DNA of 62,447 nucleotides from NCBI RefSeq assembly GCF_009764265.1, contig NZ_RWIR01000005.1, positions 1 to 62,447 on the forward strand. The letters are read 5' to 3'. Within the stretch, counting starts at the first letter, position 1. Each line of letters begins with the position of its first letter. The translations under genes and the position numbers were made by a program. Shown here in pieces: positions 29,072 through 39,346 of this stretch. A model generated the notes under the pieces. The model did not search any database. It was given only the letters and a program-made list of their open reading frames with translations, and was not told the DNA's origin. The DNA comes from Pseudomonas sp. PB101. Lineage in GTDB: Bacteria; Pseudomonadota; Gammaproteobacteria; Pseudomonadales; Pseudomonadaceae.

Positions 29072-29148
29072 TACGCCCATCGACACGGCACCTTCGGGTG
29101 CCGTGTTCGTTTGCAGGGCAGCGAACAGAAAATTTTTCGCTCCCCGCC

Positions 29149-29176
29149 CTTGTAATAAGCTTATGCGCCCTTATGT
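29149..29176 (+). promoter_or_regulatory. Predicted heat-shock (sigma-32) promoter of groESL
   Basis: CTTGTA (29149-29154), 13 bases, CCCTTATGT (29168-29176) resembles the sigma-32 consensus CTTGAA, 11-15 bases, CCCCATNT. It would give a leader of about 140 bases before groES. Confidence 0.6.
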
Positions 29177-29319
29177 AACGGTCACCGCAAGGTTTCTGGC
29201 GAATACGCCAGACAGACTTCCGCGGTTCGCTTGACGAACCGCAACCGGCACCGCCGGCCTTTGTTAAACCCGCCGGGACTACACCGGCCGATGAAAACCA
29301 CAATTAGGAGAGATCGACA
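29177..29319 (+). ncRNA. Structured groES leader, Pseudomon-groES-like
   Basis: The 143-base leader contains successive hairpins: TCTGGCG-AATA-CGCCAGA (29193-29210), GCGGTTCG-CTTGA-CGAACCGC (29222-29242) and shorter GC-rich pairings (CCGGC/GCCGG) further on, then AGGAGA before the groES ATG. A conserved RNA called Pseudomon-groES has been described at this position in pseudomonads. The hairpins are visible; identity with that motif is from recollection. It may control translation with temperature or stress. Confidence 0.65.
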
Positions 29320-29613
29320 ATGAAGCTTCGTCCTCTGCATGACCGCGTCGTCATCCGTCGCAGCGAAGAAGAAAAGAAAACCGCTGGCGGTATCGTCCTG
29401 CCAGGTTCGGCTGCTGAAAAAGCCAACAGCGGCGAAATCCTCGCTGTAGGCACCGGCCGCGTATTGGAAAACGGTGAAGTGCGTGCACTGTCCGTGAAAG
29501 TGGGCGACAAGGTTGTGTTCGGTCCTTACTCCGGCAGCAACACTGTGAAAGTCGACGGCGAAGACCTGCTGGTAATGAGCGAGAACGAAATCCTCGCTGT
29601 TATCGAAGGCTGA
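29320..29613 (+). CDS. groES: Co-chaperonin GroES
   Basis: 97 aa, full length. It forms the seven-membered lid of Gro[16 protein letters not shown] at the N-terminus, the mobile loop with GGIVLPGSA (about 25-33) and the [11 protein letters not shown] segment are canonical. TTAGGAGAG lies before the ATG. It is followed by groEL after 49 bases and preceded by a folded leader and a heat-shock-type promoter. Confidence 0.99.
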   Translation: MKLRPLHDRVVIRRSEEEKKTAGGIVLPGSAAEKANSGEILAVGTGRVLENGEVRALSVKVGDKVVFGPYSGSNTVKVDGEDLLVMSENEILAVIEG

Positions 29614-29650
29614 TACCCCCGTTCATTTTCCGCTACTACAAAGTATTTAA

Positions 29651-31309
<1,659 letters not shown>

Positions 31310-31329
31310 GCCAGCCTTACCCCTGTACG

Positions 31330-31368
31330 AAAAAACCCCGCCTGCGCAAGCAGGCGGGGTTTTTTTAT
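31330..31368 (+). terminator. groESL terminator
   Basis: AAAAAACCCCGCCTGC, GCAA loop, GCAGGCGGGGTTTTTTT. It is a strong stem with a long T-run. Confidence 0.95.
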
Positions 31369-31398
31369 TCATTCATTTTGAGAGTCACATAAATCCCT

Positions 31399-31427
31399 TG
31401 TGGGAGCGTGGCTTGCCCGCGATGGCG
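31399..31427. repeat. Single REP
   Basis: TTGTGGGAGCGTGGCTTGCC followed by CGCGATGGCG, the left half of a REP without an inverted partner. It sits between the groEL terminator and the PAP2 gene. Confidence 0.75.
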
Positions 31428-31432
31428 TCGGA

Positions 31433-32176
31433 TCAGGCGCCGACAGGTACCGCGCAGGCCTCGCGTTTAGCCCTCAGGGCCGGTCGATACAGAACGTAGT
31501 AATACGACCCCAGACAAATCAGCCAGCAGAACACCGCCGTCCACACGTTGTGCGAGAAGAAGTGCGCGCCCTGCATCATCCGCGCGATGGAGAACACCGA
31601 GCCGAGGGCAAAGGCGAAAACCAACGCTGCGCGAGCCATGCGCGGACGACGGTCACGCAGTACGAAAAACAGGGCAAACAGGGTGAACCCCGTAGCCGCA
31701 TGGCCGCCGGGCCAGCAACGTCCCGGTTTATCGGTAGGCGGGCGAGGGCTCAGCAGTTCGCTGTAGGTCTCGTGACCGCCAAATTGCTCAAGGCTCCATG
31801 GACACTGCACCGCAGTCACCGCCTTCATGGGCGTGACAAAGGACGTCGCCAGGCCCAGGGACAGCACCAGGCAACCCAGTTCTCGCTTGAACGGTTTGAG
31901 CCTGGCCATGAAGAACGAAGCGATGTAACCGAGGATGGCAAACACCGAGAAGGCGATGACCACTTGCTTGGCCCGATCGTGCAGGATGTCCTCGAGGAAG
32001 TAACTGTGGCGTCCGATGAAGTCCCCGGCGACCGGGTCGTAAAACAGCCTGGCCAGGTCCATGTCCAGCGTGGTCAATTCGAGCAACACCAGAATGATCG
32101 CAGCAATGGCGGGGACTCCAAGGCACACCCAGAAATTGAGGGGGCGAGGAGCGGGGCGGGAAAGGCTCGAAACCAT
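31433..32176 (-). CDS. PAP2-family membrane phosphatase
   Basis: 247 aa with about six membrane helices. The central phosphatase motif is CWPGGHAATGF; the first motif is around SPRPPTDKPGR and the third around RMMQGAHFFSHNVWTA, where Asn follows the SH instead of the usual Asp-containing end. Such enzymes remove phosphate from lipid phosphates or lipid A; the substrate is unknown. The ATG at 32176 has AAGGAA seven bases upstream. It is divergent from colR, whose system controls envelope lipid genes, so shared control is plausible. Confidence 0.9.
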   Translation of the reverse strand: MVSSLSRPAPRPLNFWVCLGVPAIAAIILVLLELTTLDMDLARLFYDPVAGDFIGRHSYFLEDILHDRAKQVVIAFSVFAILGYIASFFMARLKPFKRELGCLVLSLGLATSFVTPMKAVTAVQCPWSLEQFGGHETYSELLSPRPPTDKPGRCWPGGHAATGFTLFALFFVLRDRRPRMARAALVFAFALGSVFSIARMMQGAHFFSHNVWTAVFCWLICLGSYYYVLYRPALRAKREACAVPVGA

Positions 32177-32394
32177 GCTAGTTCCTTGATCAGTGAAGTG
32201 TTCTCGAATGCGCAGCCGCGCAGAGTTTGAACCCGTTTTTGTCGTTTGGGTGTGAATCACTGGTGAAAAACTCGTCAAGGCTGTAAACGGTCAGTTTCCA
32301 CGCTTTTACGCTTCACTCAGTCCTAGCCGTGAGCTGAACTTCGCCTTAAGCTGCGCGGGCCATGACGGCCGTTACTGTGGACGGAGAGATACCC

Positions 32395-33078
32395 ATGCGA
32401 ATTCTATTGGTTGAAGACAACCGCGATATCCTGGCCAATCTGGCCGATTACCTGGGGCTCAAAGGCTATACCGTGGATTGCGCGCAGGACGGCCTGTCGG
32501 GCCTGCATCTGGCGGCCACCGAGCATTACGATTTGATCGTGCTCGATATCATGTTGCCCGGCATCGATGGCTATACCTTGTGCAAGCGCCTGCGCGAAGA
32601 CGCGCGCCGCGATACGCCGGTGATCATGCTCACCGCCCGCGATCAACTGGACGACCGCCTGCAAGGCTTCAAGTCCGGCGCCGATGATTACCTGGTCAAG
32701 CCGTTTGCCCTGTCTGAGCTGGCGGCGCGTATCGAAGCGGTCATGCGCCGGACCCAGGGCGGCGGGCGACGCACCTTGCAGGTCGGCGACCTGAGCTATG
32801 ACCTCGACACCCTGGAAGTCACCCGCGAAGGCCGGCTGCTGAAGCTCAATCCGGTCGGCCTGAAGTTGCTGGCTGTGCTGATGCAGAAAAGCCCGCACGT
32901 GCTGCGCCGTGAAATTCTTGAAGAGGCACTCTGGGGCGACGATTGTCCGGACAGCGACAGCCTGCGCAGCCATGTGCACCAACTGCGCCAGGTGATCGAT
33001 AAACCGTTCGCCAAGCCGTTGCTGCAGACCGTGCACGGTGTGGGTTATCGCTTGGCCGAGGGGCGTGATGGAGTTTAA
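32395..33078 (+). CDS. colR: Response regulator ColR
   Basis: 227 aa OmpR-family regulator: receiver domain (1-115) with phosphorylation site D51 in VLDIMLPG, then a winged helix (about 130-222). It is cotranscribed with colS, overlapping it by 11 bases, and is followed by warA/inaA-like genes, the same order I recall at the P. aeruginosa colRS locus. ColR controls envelope maintenance genes in response to excess zinc and iron. GGAGAG precedes the ATG. Confidence 0.93.
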   Translation: MRILLVEDNRDILANLADYLGLKGYTVDCAQDGLSGLHLAATEHYDLIVLDIMLPGIDGYTLCKRLREDARRDTPVIMLTARDQLDDRLQGFKSGADDYLVKPFALSELAARIEAVMRRTQGGGRRTLQVGDLSYDLDTLEVTREGRLLKLNPVGLKLLAVLMQKSPHVLRREILEEALWGDDCPDSDSLRSHVHQLRQVIDKPFAKPLLQTVHGVGYRLAEGRDGV

Positions 33079-34342
33079 GCAGAGCCTTTCTCAACGCATC
33101 ATCATTGCCTTTGCGCTGATGAGCGCACTGGTGGCGGGCGCCTTTGCCATGGGTATCGTCGCGACCGTGCACCTGGTGGAAGAAAAACTGATTTCGGCTG
33201 GCTTGGGCGGCGATTTGCAGCGCTTGTTGCTGATGGACAATGTCACGGACTGGAGCCATCGCCCCGAGCCGGACCAATTGTTCTACTTCAGCAATGGGCC
33301 GGGCGATTTCAGGTTGCCCAAGGATCTGCGGCACCTGGAGCCGGGCTTTCACGAAGTGTTCCGTGAAAACCTGTCGTACCACGCCATGGTCGAGATCGTC
33401 GACGGTCGACGGTACGTGCTGTTGCAGGATCAGAGCGACTTCGAAGAGCGTGAGCGGGTGCTGTTTGCCGTGGTGCTGGTGGGTTTCGTACTGAGCCTGG
33501 CGCTGGCGGTGTTCCTCGGCTGGGTCCTGGCGCGCAAGGTCATGGCGCCGGTGGTGCGGCTGGCCCGCCAGGTGCGCCATCGCGATCAGTTGCTCGGTCT
33601 GGCCCCCCCTTTGGCGCCGGACTATGCCGCCGATGAGGTGGGCGAACTGGCCGTGGCCTTCGACGCCACCCTCGGGCGCTTGCGCCAGGCCCTGACCCGC
33701 GAGCGCTTGTTCACCAGCGACGTCAGCCACGAATTGCGCACACCCCTGATGATCCTGGCCAGTTCCTGCGAGTTGTTGCTGGAAAATCCGGGTATCGATC
33801 AGCGCGGTCGCGCTCAGGTCGAACGCATCGCCCGGGCTTGTGAGGAAATGCGTGAGCTGGTGCAAACCTTCCTGATGCTCGCCCGTGCCCAGCGCGAAGA
33901 CACCGGCGTGGCCCCGCAACAGCCGCTGAGCCAGGTGGCCGAGGGTTTGCTCAGCCTGTGGCGCGGGCCCATTGAAAACAAAGGGTTGAAGCTGATCTTC
34001 GAACCGGGCCAGCCTGAGGCCAAAAGCTACAACGCGACGCTCCTGCACGCGGTGATGGGCAACTTGCTGCGCAATGCCTTGCATTACACGGAACAGGGCT
34101 TCATCCGCCTGACCCTGACGGGCACGGGCTTCCTGGTCGAAGACTCGGGTGTGGGCATTCCCGAGGAAAAACGCGAGGCGATGTTCGAACCCTTTGTCCG
34201 GGGCAGCGAAAAGCGCGGGGAGGGCTTGGGCCTGGGGCTTTCACTGGTGCAGCGGATTTGTGAAAACCAGGGCTGGAGCGTCAGCCTGACCACCATGGAG
34301 CCCAATGGCTGCCGTTTTCAGGTGGAGTTGTCGCGAGCCTGA
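33068..34342 (+). CDS. colS: Sensor histidine kinase ColS
   Basis: 424 aa. Membrane helices near 12-32 and 132-154 flank a periplasmic sensor of about 100 residues, then HAMP-like, H-box (SHELRTP, H221) and ATPase domain (NLLRNALHYT, VEDSGVGIP, GLGLGLSLV). The metal-sensing residues reported for P. putida ColS fall at the same numbers here: H35, E38, D57, E96 and the ExxE motif E126-E129. That match makes the identity secure. Its ATG lies inside the colR end, with GAGGGG four bases upstream. Confidence 0.95.
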   Translation: MEFKQSLSQRIIIAFALMSALVAGAFAMGIVATVHLVEEKLISAGLGGDLQRLLLMDNVTDWSHRPEPDQLFYFSNGPGDFRLPKDLRHLEPGFHEVFRENLSYHAMVEIVDGRRYVLLQDQSDFEERERVLFAVVLVGFVLSLALAVFLGWVLARKVMAPVVRLARQVRHRDQLLGLAPPLAPDYAADEVGELAVAFDATLGRLRQALTRERLFTSDVSHELRTPLMILASSCELLLENPGIDQRGRAQVERIARACEEMRELVQTFLMLARAQREDTGVAPQQPLSQVAEGLLSLWRGPIENKGLKLIFEPGQPEAKSYNATLLHAVMGNLLRNALHYTEQGFIRLTLTGTGFLVEDSGVGIPEEKREAMFEPFVRGSEKRGEGLGLGLSLVQRICENQGWSVSLTTMEPNGCRFQVELSRA

Positions 34343-34492
34343 TCAGTTGCGCCGGACGTCCAGCAAACCCTGTCAATTCTGTAAAATCCTGTAATACTTC
34401 AAGGTCAACATGACAAATTTTTCACAAATGGATCACTTGGCACCGACACGTTGATACCTAAGGTAGTTGCTATCAGAAGTTCAGGAGACCTG

Positions 34493-35164
34493 ATGATGGA
34501 CGGCCCGATCAAACTCGATTTTTCCGAAAAGTATGACGATCAACACGCACAGCGTTATCTGCGTAAGCACCAGGACGGTCTCGGCCGTAAATTGTCTCAC
34601 TGGCGTGACGTGCAACTGGGACGCAAGGCACTGGCCCTGGTGGGCGAGCCTGGCCTGGTCCTCGACTTGCCGTGCGGTGCAGGGCGTTTCTGGCCCATGC
34701 TCGCGGAAAAGCCCAACCGCGTGATCATCGGCGCCGATAACTCGGAGTCCATGCTGAAGATAGCAACCCAGGCGCAACCGGCCGATGTGGTGAAACGGGT
34801 ACAACCCTTGCACACTTCTGCATTCGACATCGCCTTGCCGGACAACGCCGTCGACAGCATTTTTTGCATGCGCTTGCTCCACCACATCGGTGAAGCCGAG
34901 CATCGCCTGGCTATCTTGCGTGAATTCGAGCGCGTTTCCCGTGACAGCGTGATCCTTTCGCTGTGGGTCGATGGCAACTTCAAGGCCTGGAAACGCAAGC
35001 GTTCAGAGAAAACACGTGGGCAGGAAGGTTACCAAAACCGGTTTGTGTTACCGGCCGCTACTGTAGAAAAGGAATTTGAACAGGCGGGTTTCCGCATCCA
35101 GGAACAACTGGACTTTTTGCCGCTCTATGCCATGTGGCGAGTTTACGTATTACGCAAGAGGTAA
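34493..35164 (+). CDS. warA: Class I SAM-dependent methyltransferase, WarA-like
   Basis: 223 aa with a Rossmann SAM-binding motif LVLDLPCGAGRFWPML, the acidic loop IIGADNSESML and the post-motif DNAVDSIFCMRLLHHI. In P. aeruginosa the corresponding gene (WarA) was linked to LPS O-antigen control. The InaA-like gene follows after four bases. AGGAG lies five bases before the ATG at 34493; a second ATG follows directly. The gene lies downstream of colRS on the same strand with a 150-base gap. Confidence 0.85.
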   Translation: MMDGPIKLDFSEKYDDQHAQRYLRKHQDGLGRKLSHWRDVQLGRKALALVGEPGLVLDLPCGAGRFWPMLAEKPNRVIIGADNSESMLKIATQAQPADVVKRVQPLHTSAFDIALPDNAVDSIFCMRLLHHIGEAEHRLAILREFERVSRDSVILSLWVDGNFKAWKRKRSEKTRGQEGYQNRFVLPAATVEKEFEQAGFRIQEQLDFLPLYAMWRVYVLRKR

Positions 35165-35168
35165 CAGG

Positions 35169-35882
35169 ATGGCAGTGCAGTGTGCAGCAGAAACGGAAGT
35201 CGCTCCCCAGGACCGCTTCGATTATTTCTGGAATCAGCGCGGTGAATGGGTAGAAGAACCCAACGTCCGTCGTGGCGGGGAAAGCGGCGTTCAACGCGTT
35301 ACGGGCAGTGATGGTCAACTGCTCTACGTCAAGCGTCAGACCGGGCATATCCATCGCAGCTGGCTGCACCCTTTCGGGCGGCCGACCGTACTGCGCGAGC
35401 AAGCTGCGCTCATCGGTGTGACCGCGCTTGGCGTAAGGGTTCCGCACATCGTTTTCTGCGGCGCACAGCGCGACCCGGTGCACAAATGGCGTGCCTTGCT
35501 GGTCACCAAGTCGCTGGATGGCTTTGAAGAAATCGAGCGCTGGTACGAAGGTGGCGGTCGCGAACGCCATGGTGAAGCCGTCAACGACCGCGTACTCAAG
35601 GACCTGGCTGAAAACCTGGCCCGCATGCACAAGGGCCGCTGGCAGCACAGCTGCATCTACATCAAGCACGTGTTTGTTCGCGTGACCGGTGAAGGCGAGT
35701 CGGCCAAGGTCGAGATTGCCCTGATCGATCTGGAGAAATGCCGCCAGCGTTTGACTGCCTATCGCGCAGCAGCCCATGACATGAAGCAATTGCGTCGCCA
35801 CTCGTCGTTCAGCGATGCGGACTGGAAAAAGCTCGTCTACTTTTATGAGACGGCGTTTGGCAGCGCTATCAAGGGTTTATAG
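35169..35882 (+). CDS. inaA: InaA-family LPS kinase-like protein
   Basis: 237 aa of the lipopolysaccharide kinase (Kdo/WaaP) family, related to protein kinase folds. LLYVKRQTG holds the ATP-binding Lys, VLREQAALI the partner Glu, LARMHKGRWQHSCIYIKHVF the catalytic-loop region and ALIDLEKCRQ the metal-binding Asp. It probably phosphorylates an LPS core sugar or related substrate. AGG lies shortly before the ATG, and the 4-base gap to warA and 2-base gap to the next gene show one operon. Confidence 0.88.
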   Translation: MAVQCAAETEVAPQDRFDYFWNQRGEWVEEPNVRRGGESGVQRVTGSDGQLLYVKRQTGHIHRSWLHPFGRPTVLREQAALIGVTALGVRVPHIVFCGAQRDPVHKWRALLVTKSLDGFEEIERWYEGGGRERHGEAVNDRVLKDLAENLARMHKGRWQHSCIYIKHVFVRVTGEGESAKVEIALIDLEKCRQRLTAYRAAAHDMKQLRRHSSFSDADWKKLVYFYETAFGSAIKGL

Positions 35883-35884
35883 CG

Positions 35885-36112
35885 ATGAAACTCGAAATTG
35901 CACGAGGTTTGTTTCTGGTAGGAGCCTTGGCAGTTGCATCAATCGCGATGGCAGCCTGGGAGCAACCACGCCCCCAGGTGCTCAGCTCGGTAAACGCAGA
36001 AGATCACTGTCCGTTGCCACGGGTTGCGAAGGCATCCGTGGCCACTCGACCCGATCATGACCTGTTGTTGTTCATGTTCGGACTTTCTCAGGGATTGAGG
36101 CCGCAAAGTTGA
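35885..36112 (+). CDS. Small exported hypothetical protein
   Basis: 75 aa. A signal peptide (LEIARGLFLVGALAVASIAMA, cut near residue 23) is followed by about 50 residues with a single Cys (EDHCPLPRVAKAS). No family is recognised. It begins two bases after the inaA stop and ends before a terminator, so it belongs to the warA-inaA operon and may act in the envelope. The single Cys is not in a lipobox. Confidence 0.72.
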   Translation: MKLEIARGLFLVGALAVASIAMAAWEQPRPQVLSSVNAEDHCPLPRVAKASVATRPDHDLLLFMFGLSQGLRPQS

Positions 36113-36130
36113 ACCGATTGAAGCCCAAAT

Positions 36131-36160
36131 GAAAGGCCTCGCATTTGCGAGGCCTTTTTT
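36131..36160 (+). terminator. Terminator of the warA-inaA operon
   Basis: AAAGGCCTCGC, ATTT loop, GCGAGGCCTTTTTTT. Strong stem and T-run, 20 bases after the small gene. Confidence 0.93.
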
Positions 36161-36191
36161 TCGGGCTTTCATTGGTTTGGTCACGGTCCCT

Positions 36192-36293
36192 TGTAGGAGC
36201 CGGCTTGCTGGCGATGGTCGTTAACGATAACGCGTATGAACTGGATAAACGCGGCGCACTTGAGTCCATCGCCGGCAAGCCGGCTCCTACAGG
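36192..36293. repeat. REP doublet (REPIN type), forward linker
   Basis: Arms TGTAGGAGCCGGCTTGCTGG and CCGGCAAGCCGGCTCCTACA flank a linker starting TCGTTAACGATAACGCG and ending CTTGAGTCCAT. It ends two bases before the stop codon of the efflux pump gene. Confidence 0.93.
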
Positions 36294-36294
36294 G

Positions 36295-39200
36295 TCAAGG
36301 GTGTTCTTCGGGTTTATCGGGTTTGGCCAGCAGCGTGTACACGCAAGGCAGTACAAACAGGGTGAACATCGTCCCGATCGACATGCCCGTGGCGATGACC
36401 GTGCCGATGTCGAACCGGCTGACCGCGCCAGCTCCGGTGGCGATGATCAATGGCACCATGCCGAACACCATCGCCGCGGTGGTCATCAAGACCGGACGCA
36501 GGCGGATGGCCGCCGCTTCCTCCACGGCTTCCCGTGCCGTCAGCCCCTTGTCCTTGCGTAGCTGGTTGGCGAACTCGACGATCAGAATGCCGTGTTTGCT
36601 GATCAACCCGATCAACGTCACCAGCCCGACCTGGGTGTAGATGTTCATGCTCGACCAACCCAGGAACAGCGGAATCAATGCGCCGCAGATAGACAGCGGT
36701 ACGGTGACCAGGATCACCAGCGGGTCGCGGAAGCTTTCGAACTGGGCCGCCAGCACCAAAAAGATGATCGCCAGTGCCAGGGCAAAGGTGACCCACAGGG
36801 CACTGCCTTCCTGAACATACTGTCTCGACGCCCCGGCGTAGTCGAAGGAAAAACCGACGGGTGCCTCTTCCCGGGCGATCTGACGCACCAGGTCGATGGC
36901 TTCCCCCATGCTCACCAGCGGCACGCCGGACAGGATCGCCGAGTTGAGCTGCTGGAACTGGTTCAACTGACGCGGTCGAGCACGGTCGGTGATGGTGATC
37001 AGGGTCGACAATGCCAACAGCTCGCCCTTGGTGTTCTTCACGTAGTAATTGTTCAGCCAGTCCGGATTGTCGCGGAACGGCCGCTCGACCTGGGCAATCA
37101 CCTTGTAGCTGCGACCTTCAATGGTGAAACGGTTGATTTCGGCTTCACCCAGCAGGGTCGCCAGGGTTCCCCCCAGATCCTGCATGGAAACCCCCATCTG
37201 CGCGGCCTTGGCGCGGTCGATATCGACCACCACTTCCGGTTTGTCGAAGGCCAGGTCAACGTCGACAAAGGCGAACTTGCCCGACTCCATCGCGCGTTTT
37301 TTAACCCGGTCGACCACTTGTAGCAGCAGTTCGTAATCGTTGGCGGAGTTGATGACGAACTGGAACGGCAGGCCTTCACCGGTGCCCGGCAAGGACGGCA
37401 GGTTGAAACCGAAAACCTGCAACCCGGGGATGCTTTCCAGTTTGCTCTGAACCTCGGGCAGGATCGCCATCTGGGTTCGGTCGCGCTCGTTCCATGGCTT
37501 GAGCAGGAAACCGCCGATGCCCGACTGCACGCCGTTGAAACCGTTGATCTGGAACGACGAGTAGTACTCGGGAAACGCCTTGAAGATCGAGATGAACTCG
37601 TCGGTGTAGGTGTTCAGGTAGTCGAGGTTGGTCGGTTGCGGGGCGTTGGCCAGCATGAAAATGATGCCCTGGTCCTCGTCCGGCGCCAGCTCCGACTTGG
37701 TGAACTTGAGGAACACCGGAATCAGGCACAACACGATCACCGCGAACACCAGCACCACCGGCCGGGTGTTGAGGGTGCCGTGAAGCATGCTCTGGTAGCG
37801 GCGCTTGAGGCTTTCGAAAATCATGTCCAGGCGATGGGCCAGGCCGCTGGGGTTCTCATCGTGACGCAGGAGGAACGCACACATCATCGGTGACAGGGTC
37901 AGGGCGACGATGCCGGAAATCACCACCGCACCGGCCAGCGTCAGGGCGAACTCCTTGAACAGCGCACCGGTCAGGCCGGTCAGGAAGCCAATCGGGGCAT
38001 ACACCGCCGCCAGGGTGATGGTCATCGACACCACCGGCATGGCGATTTCCCGGGCGCCTTCAATGGCGGCGTCCAGCGGGGTCTTGCCCTCCTCGATGTG
38101 GCGATGAATGTTTTCCACCACCACGATGGCGTCGTCCACCACCAGACCGATGGCCAGCACCATCGCCAGCAGGGTGAGCAGGTTGATGGAATACCCCATC
38201 ATCTGCATGAAGAACATCACGCCGATCATCGACAGCGGGATGGTCACCACCGGGATCACCACCGAACGCAGGGCGCCGAGGAACAGGAACACCACCACGA
38301 TCACGATCAGTACCGCTTCGAACAGGGTTTTCACCACTTCGTCGATCGAGGCCTGGATGAACAGGGTGGCGTCATAGGCGATTTCACCCTTGAGGCTCGG
38401 TGGCAGCTGAGCCTCAAGGTCCGGCATGATCTTGCGCACTTCCTTGATCACGTCCAGCGGGTTGGCGCCGGGCGTCGCCTTGATGCCGATGTACACCGAA
38501 GGGGTGCCGCCGAACGAGCTGATGGTGTCGTAGTTCTCCGCACCCATTTCCACGCGCGCCACATCGCGCAGCAGCACACGGCTGTCGCCGTCGACCTTGA
38601 GCGCAATGGCGCCGAAGGCTTCGGCCGACTTGAGCTCGGTATTGGCGTTGATGCTGGTGACCACGTATTCGCCTTTCAGCTCGCCAGCCGCCGAGAGGAA
38701 GTTGTACTGGCGTACCGCGTTGGTCACATCGCTGGCACTGAGGCCGAAGCCGGCGAGCTTGACCGGGTCCAGCCACAGGCGCATCGCAAACACCTGGTTG
38801 CCGAGGATCTCGGCTTCGGCCATGCCGGGCAAGGTCGCCAGTTTCGGCTGGATCACCCGCGACAGGTAATCGGTGATCTGCGGGTTGTTCAGTTCCTTGC
38901 TGAAGAAGCTGATGTACATCAATGCTGACGCATCGGCAGATTCCTTGCTCAGCACCGGGTCTTCCGCGTCCTGGGGCAGCTGGTTCTTGACCTCGTTGGC
39001 CTTGGCCAGCAGTTCGGTAAACAGACGGTCGTTGTTGGCGCCGACGCGTGCGTAGATCGAGATCACCGAAAAGTTCTGGCGACTCACCGAGGTCATGTAG
39101 TCGATGCCCTCGGCGCTGGCCAGGCTTTGCTGCATCGGTTGGGTGATGTAGCCCTGGATGGTCTCGGCGTTGGCCCCGGGGTAAGCGGTGGTCACCGTGA

Positions 39201-39333
39201 TCAGGGCGTTTTCCATTTGCGGATACTGGCGCAGCGGCAGCTTGCTCCAGGCCTGGAAGCCCAGCAGCACAATCAGCAGGCTGACCACGGTTGCGAGAAC
39301 CGGGCGGCGAATGAACGGGTCGGTAAAAGCCAT
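36295..39333 (-). CDS. mexW: RND efflux pump permease, MexW-like
   Basis: 1012 aa inner-membrane HAE1-type transporter with twelve membrane helices and two large periplasmic loops. The proton-relay Asp pair lies in GLVVDDAIVVVEN. It uses the proton gradient to export drugs with a periplasmic adaptor and an outer-membrane channel. The ATG at 39333 gives the standard MAFTDPFIRRPVLA start. It follows the adaptor gene by 13 bases. No outer-membrane channel gene is nearby, as for MexVW, which uses OprM. The name follows synteny with imelysin genes. Confidence 0.9.
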   Translation of the reverse strand: MAFTDPFIRRPVLATVVSLLIVLLGFQAWSKLPLRQYPQMENALITVTTAYPGANAETIQGYITQPMQQSLASAEGIDYMTSVSRQNFSVISIYARVGANNDRLFTELLAKANEVKNQLPQDAEDPVLSKESADASALMYISFFSKELNNPQITDYLSRVIQPKLATLPGMAEAEILGNQVFAMRLWLDPVKLAGFGLSASDVTNAVRQYNFLSAAGELKGEYVVTSINANTELKSAEAFGAIALKVDGDSRVLLRDVARVEMGAENYDTISSFGGTPSVYIGIKATPGANPLDVIKEVRKIMPDLEAQLPPSLKGEIAYDATLFIQASIDEVVKTLFEAVLIVIVVVFLFLGALRSVVIPVVTIPLSMIGVMFFMQMMGYSINLLTLLAMVLAIGLVVDDAIVVVENIHRHIEEGKTPLDAAIEGAREIAMPVVSMTITLAAVYAPIGFLTGLTGALFKEFALTLAGAVVISGIVALTLSPMMCAFLLRHDENPSGLAHRLDMIFESLKRRYQSMLHGTLNTRPVVLVFAVIVLCLIPVFLKFTKSELAPDEDQGIIFMLANAPQPTNLDYLNTYTDEFISIFKAFPEYYSSFQINGFNGVQSGIGGFLLKPWNERDRTQMAILPEVQSKLESIPGLQVFGFNLPSLPGTGEGLPFQFVINSANDYELLLQVVDRVKKRAMESGKFAFVDVDLAFDKPEVVVDIDRAKAAQMGVSMQDLGGTLATLLGEAEINRFTIEGRSYKVIAQVERPFRDNPDWLNNYYVKNTKGELLALSTLITITDRARPRQLNQFQQLNSAILSGVPLVSMGEAIDLVRQIAREEAPVGFSFDYAGASRQYVQEGSALWVTFALALAIIFLVLAAQFESFRDPLVILVTVPLSICGALIPLFLGWSSMNIYTQVGLVTLIGLISKHGILIVEFANQLRKDKGLTAREAVEEAAAIRLRPVLMTTAAMVFGMVPLIIATGAGAVSRFDIGTVIATGMSIGTMFTLFVLPCVYTLLAKPDKPEEHP

Positions 39334-39346
39334 GGGGATTCCTTGA

